Assembly (NCBI RefSeq): GCF_004331955.1
Contig: NZ_CP036532.1
Span: forward strand, 310,001-374,000
Source: Roseitalea porphyridii
GTDB lineage: Bacteria > Pseudomonadota > Alphaproteobacteria > Rhizobiales > Rhizobiaceae
Length of the DNA stretch: 64,000 bases
Direction: 5' to 3'
Shown here: piece by piece, positions 47,281-54,174 of the stretch
Numbering within the stretch: the first letter of the stretch is position 1
How the letters are laid out: every line of letters begins with the position of its first letter
Position numbers and translations under genes: made by a program
The notes under the pieces: model-generated
The model's database searches: none
What the model saw: only the letters and a program-made list of their open reading frames with translations
What the model was told of the DNA's origin: nothing

Positions 47281-48374
47281 TGCTGCAAGGGCTGACCGAC
47301 CGGCTCGGCCGCTGGCTGATGTTCCGCTTCGATCCGGAAACCGCGCACGCCCTGGCCGTCAGGGGCCTGAGAACCGGGAAGCTCCCGCGCCATCGGGCCG
47401 ACGTCGACCCGCGCCTCGCCGTGGACCTGGCCGGCCTCCACTTTCCCAACCCCGTCGGCGTCGCCGCAGGGTTCGACAAGAACGCCGAAGTGCCCGACGC
47501 GCTGCTCGGGCTCGGCTTCGGCTTCACCGAGGTCGGCACGGTCACCCCCCGTCCGCAGCCGGGCAACCCGAAGCCGCGCGTGTTCCGGTTGCCCGCAGAT
47601 GCGGCGGTGATCAACCGGCTCGGCTTCAACAACCAGGGGCACGAGGCGGCTTGGTTCCGGCTCGAGGCGCGGAACGGCACCGGCATCGTCGGCGTCAACA
47701 TCGGCGCCAACAAGGACACCAACGACAAGCCGGCCGACTATGTCGCCGGGCTCGAGCGGTTCTATGCGCTGGCGTCCTATTTCACCGTCAACATCTCCTC
47801 GCCGAACACGCCCGGGCTGCGCGATCTTCAGGCGCGCGATGCGCTCGGCGACCTGCTGGCCCGGGTCGGCGAGGCGCGCATCCGCAAGATCGAGGAAACC
47901 GGTCGCCGGGTGCCGGTCTTCCTGAAGATCGCCCCGGACGTCACCGAGACCGGCCTCGACGACATCGTCGCCGAGGTGGTCGACAAGGCGATCGACGGGA
48001 TCGTCGTCTCCAACACGACCCTGTCGCGAGCCGGGCTGACCGCCGATCCGGGCGAGGCGGGCGGGCTGTCCGGCCGGCCGCTGTTCGACCGCGCGACGAT
48101 CATGCTCGCCAAGACCCGGCAGCGGGTCGGCCCCGACATGGCGCTGATCGGCGTCGGTGGCGTCGACGGGCCCGAGACCGCTCTCGGCAAGATCGAGGCG
48201 GGCGCCGATCTGGTCCAGCTCTATACGGGCATGATCTATCGCGGCCCGACGATCGCCCGGCGCATCTGCGAAGGCCTGTCGGCGGCGCTGGACGAGGCGG
48301 GGGCGGCATCCATCAGCGATCTTCGCGACCGGACCACGGCACAATGGGCGACGAAGGACCTCCCGGCGGAGTAG
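47280..48374 (+). CDS. pyrD: Dihydroorotate dehydrogenase (quinone)
   Basis: A 364-residue class 2 dihydroorotate dehydrogenase, membrane-associated and quinone-linked, catalysing the fourth step of pyrimidine synthesis. The N-terminal helix (MLQGLTDRLGRWLMFRFDPE) is the membrane and quinone module; FMN-site motifs include PVGVAAGFDKNAEVPDALL, FNNQGHEAAW, VNISSPNTPGLRDLQ with the catalytic Ser, and LIGVGGVDGPETALGKIEAG. It is co-translated with the DUF952 gene. It is convergent with a MATE transporter, four bases apart. Confidence 0.96.
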   Translation: MLQGLTDRLGRWLMFRFDPETAHALAVRGLRTGKLPRHRADVDPRLAVDLAGLHFPNPVGVAAGFDKNAEVPDALLGLGFGFTEVGTVTPRPQPGNPKPRVFRLPADAAVINRLGFNNQGHEAAWFRLEARNGTGIVGVNIGANKDTNDKPADYVAGLERFYALASYFTVNISSPNTPGLRDLQARDALGDLLARVGEARIRKIEETGRRVPVFLKIAPDVTETGLDDIVAEVVDKAIDGIVVSNTTLSRAGLTADPGEAGGLSGRPLFDRATIMLAKTRQRVGPDMALIGVGGVDGPETALGKIEAGADLVQLYTGMIYRGPTIARRICEGLSAALDEAGAASISDLRDRTTAQWATKDLPAE

Positions 48375-48378
48375 ATTA

Positions 48379-49728
48379 TCAGCCGAACACGCGCCGCGCG
48401 CGCGAGGGCAGCAGCGCCAGCAGGGACAGTCCCCTGAGGCCGAGAAACAGGTTCAGCGCGAACCACAGGCCGTGATTGCCGAAGACGGGCGTCAGCCCGT
48501 AGCCGGCGGCGATGAACACGGCCAGCGACAGCAGCATCATGTTGCGCATGTCGACCGACCATGTCGCGCCGATATAGACCCCGTCCATCTGGAAGGCCAA
48601 GACGCCGGCGACGGCGGTGAAGGCCGCCCATGCGAGGAACACGCGCGCTTCGGCGCGCACGCCTTCGGCCGTCGTCATGATGTCGATGAACCAGTTGCCG
48701 GCGACCAGCACGACGACCGTCGTGAAGCCGGCCAGCACGAAACCCCACAGCGCGGTCAGCTTCACCGCGCGCCAGAACGGCCGGCCATGGCGCGCGCCGA
48801 TGGCCCGGCCGACGAGCTGTTCGGCGGCGACCGCGAATCCGTCCAGATAATAGCCGGCGATGAAGAAGAAGTTCATCAGGATCGCGTTGGCCGCCAGCGT
48901 CACCGCGCCGAACTGCGCGCCGAGCCGCGTGAACAGCGCGAACGCGGCGAGCAGCGCGAACGACCGGATCATGATGTCGCGATTGAGCGCGATCAGCGCC
49001 ACGAAGGCCGGACGGTCGAAAATGCGGCCGCGCGAGGGCGCCTTGTCGGTGTTGAACCCGCGCCACAGCCAGATCAGCGCGCCGATCGCGACGATGCCCT
49101 CGCCGAACACCGTCGCCCAGGCGACGCCGGCCACCTGCCATTGGAGCCACAGGCCGAGCGCGATCGACAGGACGATGTTGATGCCGTTGATGAAGGACTG
49201 GACGATCAGCGCGGCGATCGCGCGCGCCTGTCCGAGCAGCAGGCCGAGGATCGCATAGTTGATCAGCGTGAACGGGGCGGCGAGGAAGCGGATCGTCACA
49301 TAGGTGCGGGTCGCCTCGGCCACCGCGTCGCCGGGGGCCATGATGGCGATGCCGATTTCGCGGATCAGCGGCGACAGCGGCAGCAGGATCAGCCCGCCCG
49401 CCAGTGCGATCAGGATGGCGCGCCAGAAGACGGCCTGCTGCTCGGTCTCGTCGCCCCGACCGACCGCCTGGGCGACGAAGCCCGTCGTGCCCATGCGCAG
49501 GAAGTTGAAGGTAACGAACACGATATCGAACAGGATCGCGCCGATGGCGAGCCCGCCGATCAGCGCCGCGTCGCCGAACTGGCCGACCACCGCCGTGTCG
49601 ACGATGCCGAGCAGCGGCGTCGTCAGATAGGCGAGCGTCATCGGCACCGCGATGGCGAACACCATGCGGTTTGTGACCTCGAAGCCGGGCGTGGCCTGTG
49701 CCGTTGCGGTCGTATCGGGCGCTGACAT
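48379..49728 (-). CDS. MATE-family efflux transporter
   Basis: A 449-residue inner-membrane protein with about 12 hydrophobic segments in two halves, the MATE layout. The first half begins IAVPMTLAYLTTPLLGIVDT and the mid region has LLGQARAIAALIVQSFINGI. The sequence is closest to the DinF branch, which in enterobacteria lies beside lexA and is damage-inducible; no LexA-type box is seen here. Substrates would be drugs or oxidants exchanged for Na+ or H+. The ATG at 49728 (MSAPDTTATAQATPGFEVTN) is chosen because the frame upstream is non-homologous. Confidence 0.88.
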   Translation of the reverse strand: MSAPDTTATAQATPGFEVTNRMVFAIAVPMTLAYLTTPLLGIVDTAVVGQFGDAALIGGLAIGAILFDIVFVTFNFLRMGTTGFVAQAVGRGDETEQQAVFWRAILIALAGGLILLPLSPLIREIGIAIMAPGDAVAEATRTYVTIRFLAAPFTLINYAILGLLLGQARAIAALIVQSFINGINIVLSIALGLWLQWQVAGVAWATVFGEGIVAIGALIWLWRGFNTDKAPSRGRIFDRPAFVALIALNRDIMIRSFALLAAFALFTRLGAQFGAVTLAANAILMNFFFIAGYYLDGFAVAAEQLVGRAIGARHGRPFWRAVKLTALWGFVLAGFTTVVVLVAGNWFIDIMTTAEGVRAEARVFLAWAAFTAVAGVLAFQMDGVYIGATWSVDMRNMMLLSLAVFIAAGYGLTPVFGNHGLWFALNLFLGLRGLSLLALLPSRARRVFG

Positions 49729-49833
49729 CGGCTTGCCCTGCCCGAACCCACGACGCCGGGCAAGCCGGCAATTGTATTGGTGACAGGGCTGGTGACAGTT
49801 TGCATTCGCGGCGGGCCGGCTTAGGTGAGCCGC

Positions 49834-50778
49834 ATGACTTTGCCGATCGTCCACAACCCGGCCTATGACGCGCTGTTCGATCCCGACCACCGCTTCCCGA
49901 TGGGCAAGTATCGTCGTCTCGCCGAGGTCCTGGTCGAGGACGGCCTAGCCGCGCCCGGCACGTTCATCGTGCCCGCGCCCGCCCCGCGCGACTGGGTCAA
50001 GCTCGCCCATGATGCGACCTATGTCGATCAGGTCTACGCCTGTGCCGTGCCGCGCCCGATCGAGCGCGAGATCGGTTTCGAGGTGACCGAGCGGACATCG
50101 CTGCGCGCCCAGTGCGCGACGACCGGCACCGTGCTGGCCGCCCGGCTGGCGCTCGAACACGGCATCGCCTGCAACACGGCCGGCGGCAGCCATCATGCGC
50201 GCTTCGCGCAAGGGGCGGGGTTCTGCACCTTCAACGACGTCGCCGTCGCCGCGCGCGTGCTGCTGGCCGACGGGGAGATCTCCAATGCGCTCGTCGTCGA
50301 CCTCGACGTGCATCAGGGCGACGGCACCGCCGACATCCTTGCCGGCGACGGCCGCGTTTTCGCGGCCTCGGTTCATGCCGACAAGAACTATCCGGTGCGC
50401 AAGAAGGCGTCCGATTTCGATCTCGGCCTGCCCGACGGCATGGACGATACGGCCTATCTGAAGACGCTGGCGCTGGTGCTGGAGGAATTGCGGGGCCGCA
50501 TGCCATCACCCGACATCGTCTTCTACAATGCCGGCGTCGACGTGCACGCCCCGGACCGGCTCGGCCGGCTGGCGCTGACCGACCGCGGCATCGAGCAGCG
50601 CGACCGGATGGTGATCAGCCATTTCCGGGCGCGGGGCGTGCCGGTCTGCGGGGTGATCGGCGGCGGCTATTCGCGCGATCTCGACGCGCTCGCCCGCCGC
50701 CACGCGCTGTTGCATCACACGGCGAGCGAATTCGCCTTCAGCGTTCGGAGCGGTAGCTCAGAAGCCGCGCCAGGATGA
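49834..50778 (+). CDS. Histone deacetylase-fold (acetoin utilisation type) hydrolase
   Basis: A 314-residue zinc hydrolase of the arginase/deacetylase superfamily. Catalytic elements are plain: AGGSHHARFAQGAGFCTFND (His-His and Asp), VDLDVHQGDGTADIL (zinc Asp and His), YNAGVDVHAPDRLG (zinc Asp) and a final GGGYSRD. Bacterial members deacetylate polyamines or small acetylated compounds, or act on lysine; substrate is unresolved. ATG 49834 is preferred to GTG 49825 because AGGTGA is correctly spaced before it. Its last 41 bases overlap the convergent DUF6460 gene. Confidence 0.9.
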   Translation: MTLPIVHNPAYDALFDPDHRFPMGKYRRLAEVLVEDGLAAPGTFIVPAPAPRDWVKLAHDATYVDQVYACAVPRPIEREIGFEVTERTSLRAQCATTGTVLAARLALEHGIACNTAGGSHHARFAQGAGFCTFNDVAVAARVLLADGEISNALVVDLDVHQGDGTADILAGDGRVFAASVHADKNYPVRKKASDFDLGLPDGMDDTAYLKTLALVLEELRGRMPSPDIVFYNAGVDVHAPDRLGRLALTDRGIEQRDRMVISHFRARGVPVCGVIGGGYSRDLDALARRHALLHHTASEFAFSVRSGSSEAAPG

Positions 50779-51004
50779 ACAGCGGCACCACGATGCTGGC
50801 GCCCAGGATCAGCCAGTCGCCGAACCGGCCGAGCGCCGCCCAGCCGCTGTTCCAGACGCTGACCACGAAATCGCGCAGGCCGAACCAGATATCGAGCGGG
50901 GCCAGGCCGAACACGCTCATCACCGCGCCGACGATCAGCGAGACGACGACGAGTTTGATGATCGTGCGGCCGACCGTGTCGCCGAGCAGGCGGCGTGTGT
51001 TCAT
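50738..51004 (-). CDS. DUF6460 small membrane protein
   Basis: An 88-residue protein with two hydrophobic segments (about residues 16-36, IIKLVVVSLIVGAVMSVFGL, and 62-80, WLILGASIVVPLFILARLL). It matches the DUF6460 family of rhizobial membrane proteins, of unknown function. It ends SYRSER. The gene overlaps the 3' end of the deacetylase-like gene by 41 bases in convergent orientation, a real antisense overlap if both ends are right. Confidence 0.78.
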   Translation of the reverse strand: MNTRRLLGDTVGRTIIKLVVVSLIVGAVMSVFGLAPLDIWFGLRDFVVSVWNSGWAALGRFGDWLILGASIVVPLFILARLLSYRSER

Positions 51005-51080
51005 GGCGTTGTGCTCCCGGTTCGTGCCGATCAGCTAGGCGGCAAATGCGGCGCGCGCAAGGTTCACGTCCCGGCCGCCC

Positions 51081-51164
51081 CCGTCATCCCGGAACTTGAT
51101 TCCGGGATCCAGTGGCGGCGATGGCGACGATGGATTCCGGAATCGAGTTCCGGAATGACGACGG
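51081..51164. repeat. Palindromic dispersed repeat downstream of the DNA ligase
   Basis: Two imperfect inverted arms (CCGTCATCCCGGAACTTGAT at 51081 onward; its near-complement ending GTTCCGGAATGACGACGG at 51164) surround a short GC linker. This is a commonly dispersed intergenic element of the type GTCATTCCGGAA. It lies between DUF6460 and the ligase 3' end. The remaining bases of this 220-base gap hold nothing I can name. Confidence 0.65.
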
Positions 51165-51226
51165 AGAAGGATGTTCGAAGGCGACCGACACACGCCATGG
51201 ACCATGGCTTGGACAGTGCAGGCGCA

Positions 51227-52972
51227 CTATTTGCGGTCCTCGAGCATCGCTTCGAGCGCCTCGAGCCGGTCCGCCTCGTGCGGGGGCTTGTCCCATCTGA
51301 GCCGCGCAATGCGCGGAAAGCGCATGGCGACGCCCGATTTGTGCCGCGCCGACCGGTTCAGCCCCTCAAAAGCGATCTCCAGAACCAGCCCATGGTCGGG
51401 TTCGGCGCGCACCGAGCGGACCGGTCCGAACCGCTCGATCGTGTTGTCGCGGACATATTTGTCGATCTGCTTCAGCTCGGCGTCGGTGAAGCCGAAATAG
51501 GCCTTGCCGACCGGCACTAGCGCGGGGTCGTCCACGGCACCGGTCCATACTCCAAAGGTATAGTCCGAATAAAAGGACGAGCGCTTGCCGTGGCCGCGTT
51601 GGGCATACATCAGCACCGCGTCGATCAGGAACGGATCGCGCTTGTACTTGAACCAGGGGCCCTTCGGCCGGCCGGGCACATAGGCGCTGTCGCGCCGCTT
51701 GAGCATCAGCCCCTCGATCACCGGTTCGGGGGCGGCGTTGCGCATCCGGCCGATCTCGTCCCAGGTCGAAAACGGCACCAGCGCCGACATGTCGAACCGG
51801 TCGGCCGGCAGGTCGGCGACGAACTGTTCGAGCCGCGCGCGACGGTCCGCAAAGGGCAGGGCGCGCAAATCCTCCTCGCCCTCTTGCAGAAGATCGTAGG
51901 CGCGCACGAAAGCGGGGAACTTCGCCTGCTGCTTCGCCGAGACCGTCTTGCGGTTCAGCCTTTGCTGCAGGTCGCCGAACGTGCCGACACGGATCGCCCC
52001 GTCCTGGTAGTGACCGACCAGCAGTTCGCCGTCGATCGCGCCGTCGAAACTCATCGCCGCCAGCAGATCGGGAAAGGCGTGCGAAATGTCGTCACCCGTG
52101 CGCGAATAGATGCGCGCGACGCCCTGCTCGGCGGTGGCCTGCACGCGGATGCCGTCCCACTTCCATTCGGCGAGATAATCGGCCGGATCGTAGCGCGCCA
52201 GTTCATCGAGATCGGTCGGGTTGGCCAGCATGACCGGCCGGAACGGCGCGGCCGCCGCGCTTTCGGGCTTGTCGGCCGCGCCGTCCAGCCAGGCGAACAG
52301 ATCGGTGTAGGGAATGGCGAGCCCGTGCCAGAGCTCCTCGATCTCGGTAACGTCCTTTTGCCCGTAATCGGCCAGCGCCTGCTTGATGAGGCGTGAGGAA
52401 ACGCCGACGCGCATGCCGCCCGTGATCAGCTTCAAAAGCGCGTAACGGCCCGGCGGATCGAGCGCATCGAGCCAGCGCTCGACCAGTCTGGGGCCATCGG
52501 AGCGGGAGGAACGCTGCAGCGTTTCGACAACTTCGCCCAATGATAACCCCCACCCGTCATCCCTCCCCCGCAAGCGTGGGAGGGAAGACGCCTGCGCCGA
52601 CGCGCCTTCTAAGCGTTCAGCGCCTGGCGCCGGGTCGGGAGCTGCCGGCAAGGAAGTTGATGTCCCCCCTCCCACGCTTGCGGGGGAGGGGTGAGGGGTG
52701 GGGGCGGGCCAGATCAGGCTCACCGTCTCGGCCAGATCGCCGACGAAATCGTACGAATAGCCGAACAGCACCGGGTCGACGCGTTCTTCGACCAGCGCGC
52801 GGATCATCGCCGGCTTGACCGACGGAATGTCGAGATCGCGGGTGATCGCCGCGATGGCATAGCCGCGATCGGGATCGGGCGTCGCGGCGACATAGTCGAC
52901 GATCAGCCGGAGTTTCGCATTGCGCGATGGCGTTAGGACCAGCCGGTCGAGCAGTTCGGCGAAGGGTTTCAT
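51227..52972 (-). CDS. ATP-dependent DNA ligase (cisplatin damage response type)
   Basis: A 581-residue ligase of the family that accompanies an MBL exonuclease, a helicase and PdeM. The adenylation lysine is K271 in AEWKWDGIRVQ; further nucleotidyltransferase motifs are DGAIDGELLVG, EGLMLKRRDSAYVPGRPKG and WFKYKRDPFLID, then an OB-fold domain. Relatives are about 530 residues. The excess is a Pro/Ser/Gly-rich stretch at about residues 91-143 encoded by an in-frame palindromic repeat, between the N-terminal DNA-binding helices and LSLGEVVETLQ. The catalytic core is intact. It follows the exonuclease gene on the same strand. Confidence 0.92.
   Translation of the reverse strand: MKPFAELLDRLVLTPSRNAKLRLIVDYVAATPDPDRGYAIAAITRDLDIPSVKPAMIRALVEERVDPVLFGYSYDFVGDLAETVSLIWPAPTPHPSPASVGGGTSTSLPAAPDPAPGAERLEGASAQASSLPRLRGRDDGWGLSLGEVVETLQRSSRSDGPRLVERWLDALDPPGRYALLKLITGGMRVGVSSRLIKQALADYGQKDVTEIEELWHGLAIPYTDLFAWLDGAADKPESAAAAPFRPVMLANPTDLDELARYDPADYLAEWKWDGIRVQATAEQGVARIYSRTGDDISHAFPDLLAAMSFDGAIDGELLVGHYQDGAIRVGTFGDLQQRLNRKTVSAKQQAKFPAFVRAYDLLQEGEEDLRALPFADRRARLEQFVADLPADRFDMSALVPFSTWDEIGRMRNAAPEPVIEGLMLKRRDSAYVPGRPKGPWFKYKRDPFLIDAVLMYAQRGHGKRSSFYSDYTFGVWTGAVDDPALVPVGKAYFGFTDAELKQIDKYVRDNTIERFGPVRSVRAEPDHGLVLEIAFEGLNRSARHKSGVAMRFPRIARLRWDKPPHEADRLEALEAMLEDRK
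52544..52702. repeat. Palindromic element inserted in frame within the ligase
   Basis: Perfect 24-base inverted arms at 52561-52584 and 52667-52690 (CCCTCCCCCGCAAGCGTGGG within the first) are separated by 82 bases and extended imperfectly outward. The element fills 53 codons without a stop. Arms of this kind (CTCCCACGCTTGCGGGGGAG) are dispersed intergenically in alphaproteobacteria. Boundaries are estimated from where the encoded protein stops looking like the family. Confidence 0.75.
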
Positions 52973-52986
52973 GGGCGGGCCGCTCC

Positions 52987-53070
52987 GACAACCCTCATCC
53001 TGAGGTGCGAGCGACCATCCCCCTCGTCCTTCGAGGCTCGCTGCGCTCGCACCTCAGGATGAGGGTTGTC
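52987..53070. repeat. Palindromic repeat between exonuclease and ligase genes
   Basis: Perfect 27-base inverted arms at 52987-53013 and 53044-53070 enclose a 30-base loop that contains CCCTCGTCCTTCGAGGCTCG. It lies 14 bases upstream of the ligase start, within the 115-base intergenic of the operon. It shares the ACCCTCATCCTGAG core with the block at 20.9-21.0 kb. It could form a very stable mRNA hairpin before the ligase start codon. Confidence 0.75.
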
Positions 53071-53087
53071 GGCGCCGGCGCAAACCA

Positions 53088-54098
53088 TCACTCAGCCTCG
53101 TCCTCGTAACCCACCAAGTTGAGTGGTCTGGCGCGGATCTGGTGCAGTTCGCACCAGCGCACCAGCGCCTCCTCGCGGCCGTGCGTCACCCAGACCTCCG
53201 ACGCGCCCGTGTCGCGAATGGTCTGGGTCAGTTCGTCCCAGTCCGAATGGTCCGAGATGATCAGCGGCAGTTCCACGCCGCGCTGTCTGGCGCGCTGGCG
53301 CACGCGCATCCAGCCCGAGGCGAAACAGGCCACCGGATCGGGAAAGCGCCGCGCCCACCGGTCGGCGAAGGCCGAAGGCGGGCCGACGATCACTTTGCCG
53401 GCGAATTGATCCTTTGCGCCCTTTTCGATCGTCGCCGGCGCGAGCGGGCCCAGATCGATGCCGCGATCACTGTAGTAGCTGCACAGTTTGTCCATCGCGC
53501 CGTGGATGAAGATGGTCTCGGTGTAGCCGGCCTGGCGGATCAGCGCGATCACCCGTTGCGCCTTGCCGAGCGCGTAGGCGCCGACCAGATGGGCGCGCTC
53601 GGGAAACCGCTTAAGGCTTTCCATCAGCCGGCCGATTTCGCCGGCATCGTCGGGATGGGTGAAGACCGGCAGGCCGAACGTCGCCTCGGTGATGAACACG
53701 TCGCACGGCACGACATCGAAGCCGGTGCAGGTCGGGTCGGACCGGCGCTTGTAGTCGCCCGAGGCGACGATGCGCGTGCCATCGCTTTCGACGGCGATCT
53801 GCGCCGAGCCGAGCACATGGCCGGCTGGGTGCCAGGAAACGGTCACACCGTTGATCGTGACGACCTCGCCATAGGCGGCTTCCTGCGTGGCGCCGGCGAA
53901 ATCCTTGCCGTAACGGATGCCCATGATGTCGAGCGTCTCGCGCGTCGCCATCACGTGGGCATGGCCGGCGCGGGCATGGTCGGCATGGCCGTGCGTGATC
54001 AGCGCCCGGCCGACCGGCCTGACCGGATCGATGTAGAAATCGCCGGGTGGGCAGTAGAGCCCCTTTTCGGTCGGATGCAGCAGCGCTTCGGGTTTCAT
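53088..54098 (-). CDS. Ligase-associated MBL-fold DNA exonuclease
   Basis: A 336-residue metallo-beta-lactamase/beta-CASP protein with the metal motif THGHADHARAGH (HxHxDH), a later metal Asp in ASGDYKRRSDP, and SDHSDWDELTQTI in the beta-CASP region. It matches the exonuclease that accompanies the cisplatin-response ligase. The ATG at 54098 (MKPEALLHPTEKGLYCPPG) is family-consistent. It is the first gene of the minus-strand arm of the module, with a candidate TATCTT -10 upstream and the shared LexA-type box at 54144-54158. Confidence 0.92.
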   Translation of the reverse strand: MKPEALLHPTEKGLYCPPGDFYIDPVRPVGRALITHGHADHARAGHAHVMATRETLDIMGIRYGKDFAGATQEAAYGEVVTINGVTVSWHPAGHVLGSAQIAVESDGTRIVASGDYKRRSDPTCTGFDVVPCDVFITEATFGLPVFTHPDDAGEIGRLMESLKRFPERAHLVGAYALGKAQRVIALIRQAGYTETIFIHGAMDKLCSYYSDRGIDLGPLAPATIEKGAKDQFAGKVIVGPPSAFADRWARRFPDPVACFASGWMRVRQRARQRGVELPLIISDHSDWDELTQTIRDTGASEVWVTHGREEALVRWCELHQIRARPLNLVGYEDEAE

Positions 54099-54139
54099 TG
54101 AACCGAAGATAGATGCCGGCCTTTTTCGCGCAAGCCGAT

Positions 54140-54167
54140 TGCGGAACTTTTCGCGAACGCTATGGTC
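54140..54167. promoter_or_regulatory. Shared LexA-type box in the divergent ligase/helicase promoter
   Basis: GAAC (54144-54147), seven bases (TTTTCGC), GAAC (54155-54158): on the minus strand this is GTTC-N7-GTTC, the alphaproteobacterial SOS box. It lies between candidate -35 TTGCGG (54140-54145) and -10 TATGGT (54162-54167) of the plus-strand helicase promoter and 46 bases upstream of the exonuclease start. One site could thus control all four repair genes. Confidence 0.7.
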
Positions 54168-54174
54168 GACGCCG

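Noticed and set aside
48379-49728. DinF-like MATE as an SOS gene
   Set aside because: No LexA-type box was found in the gap before its start.
49834-50778. Histone deacetylase as a eukaryotic-like import
   Set aside because: The family is common in bacteria, where it acts on polyamines and other acetylated molecules.
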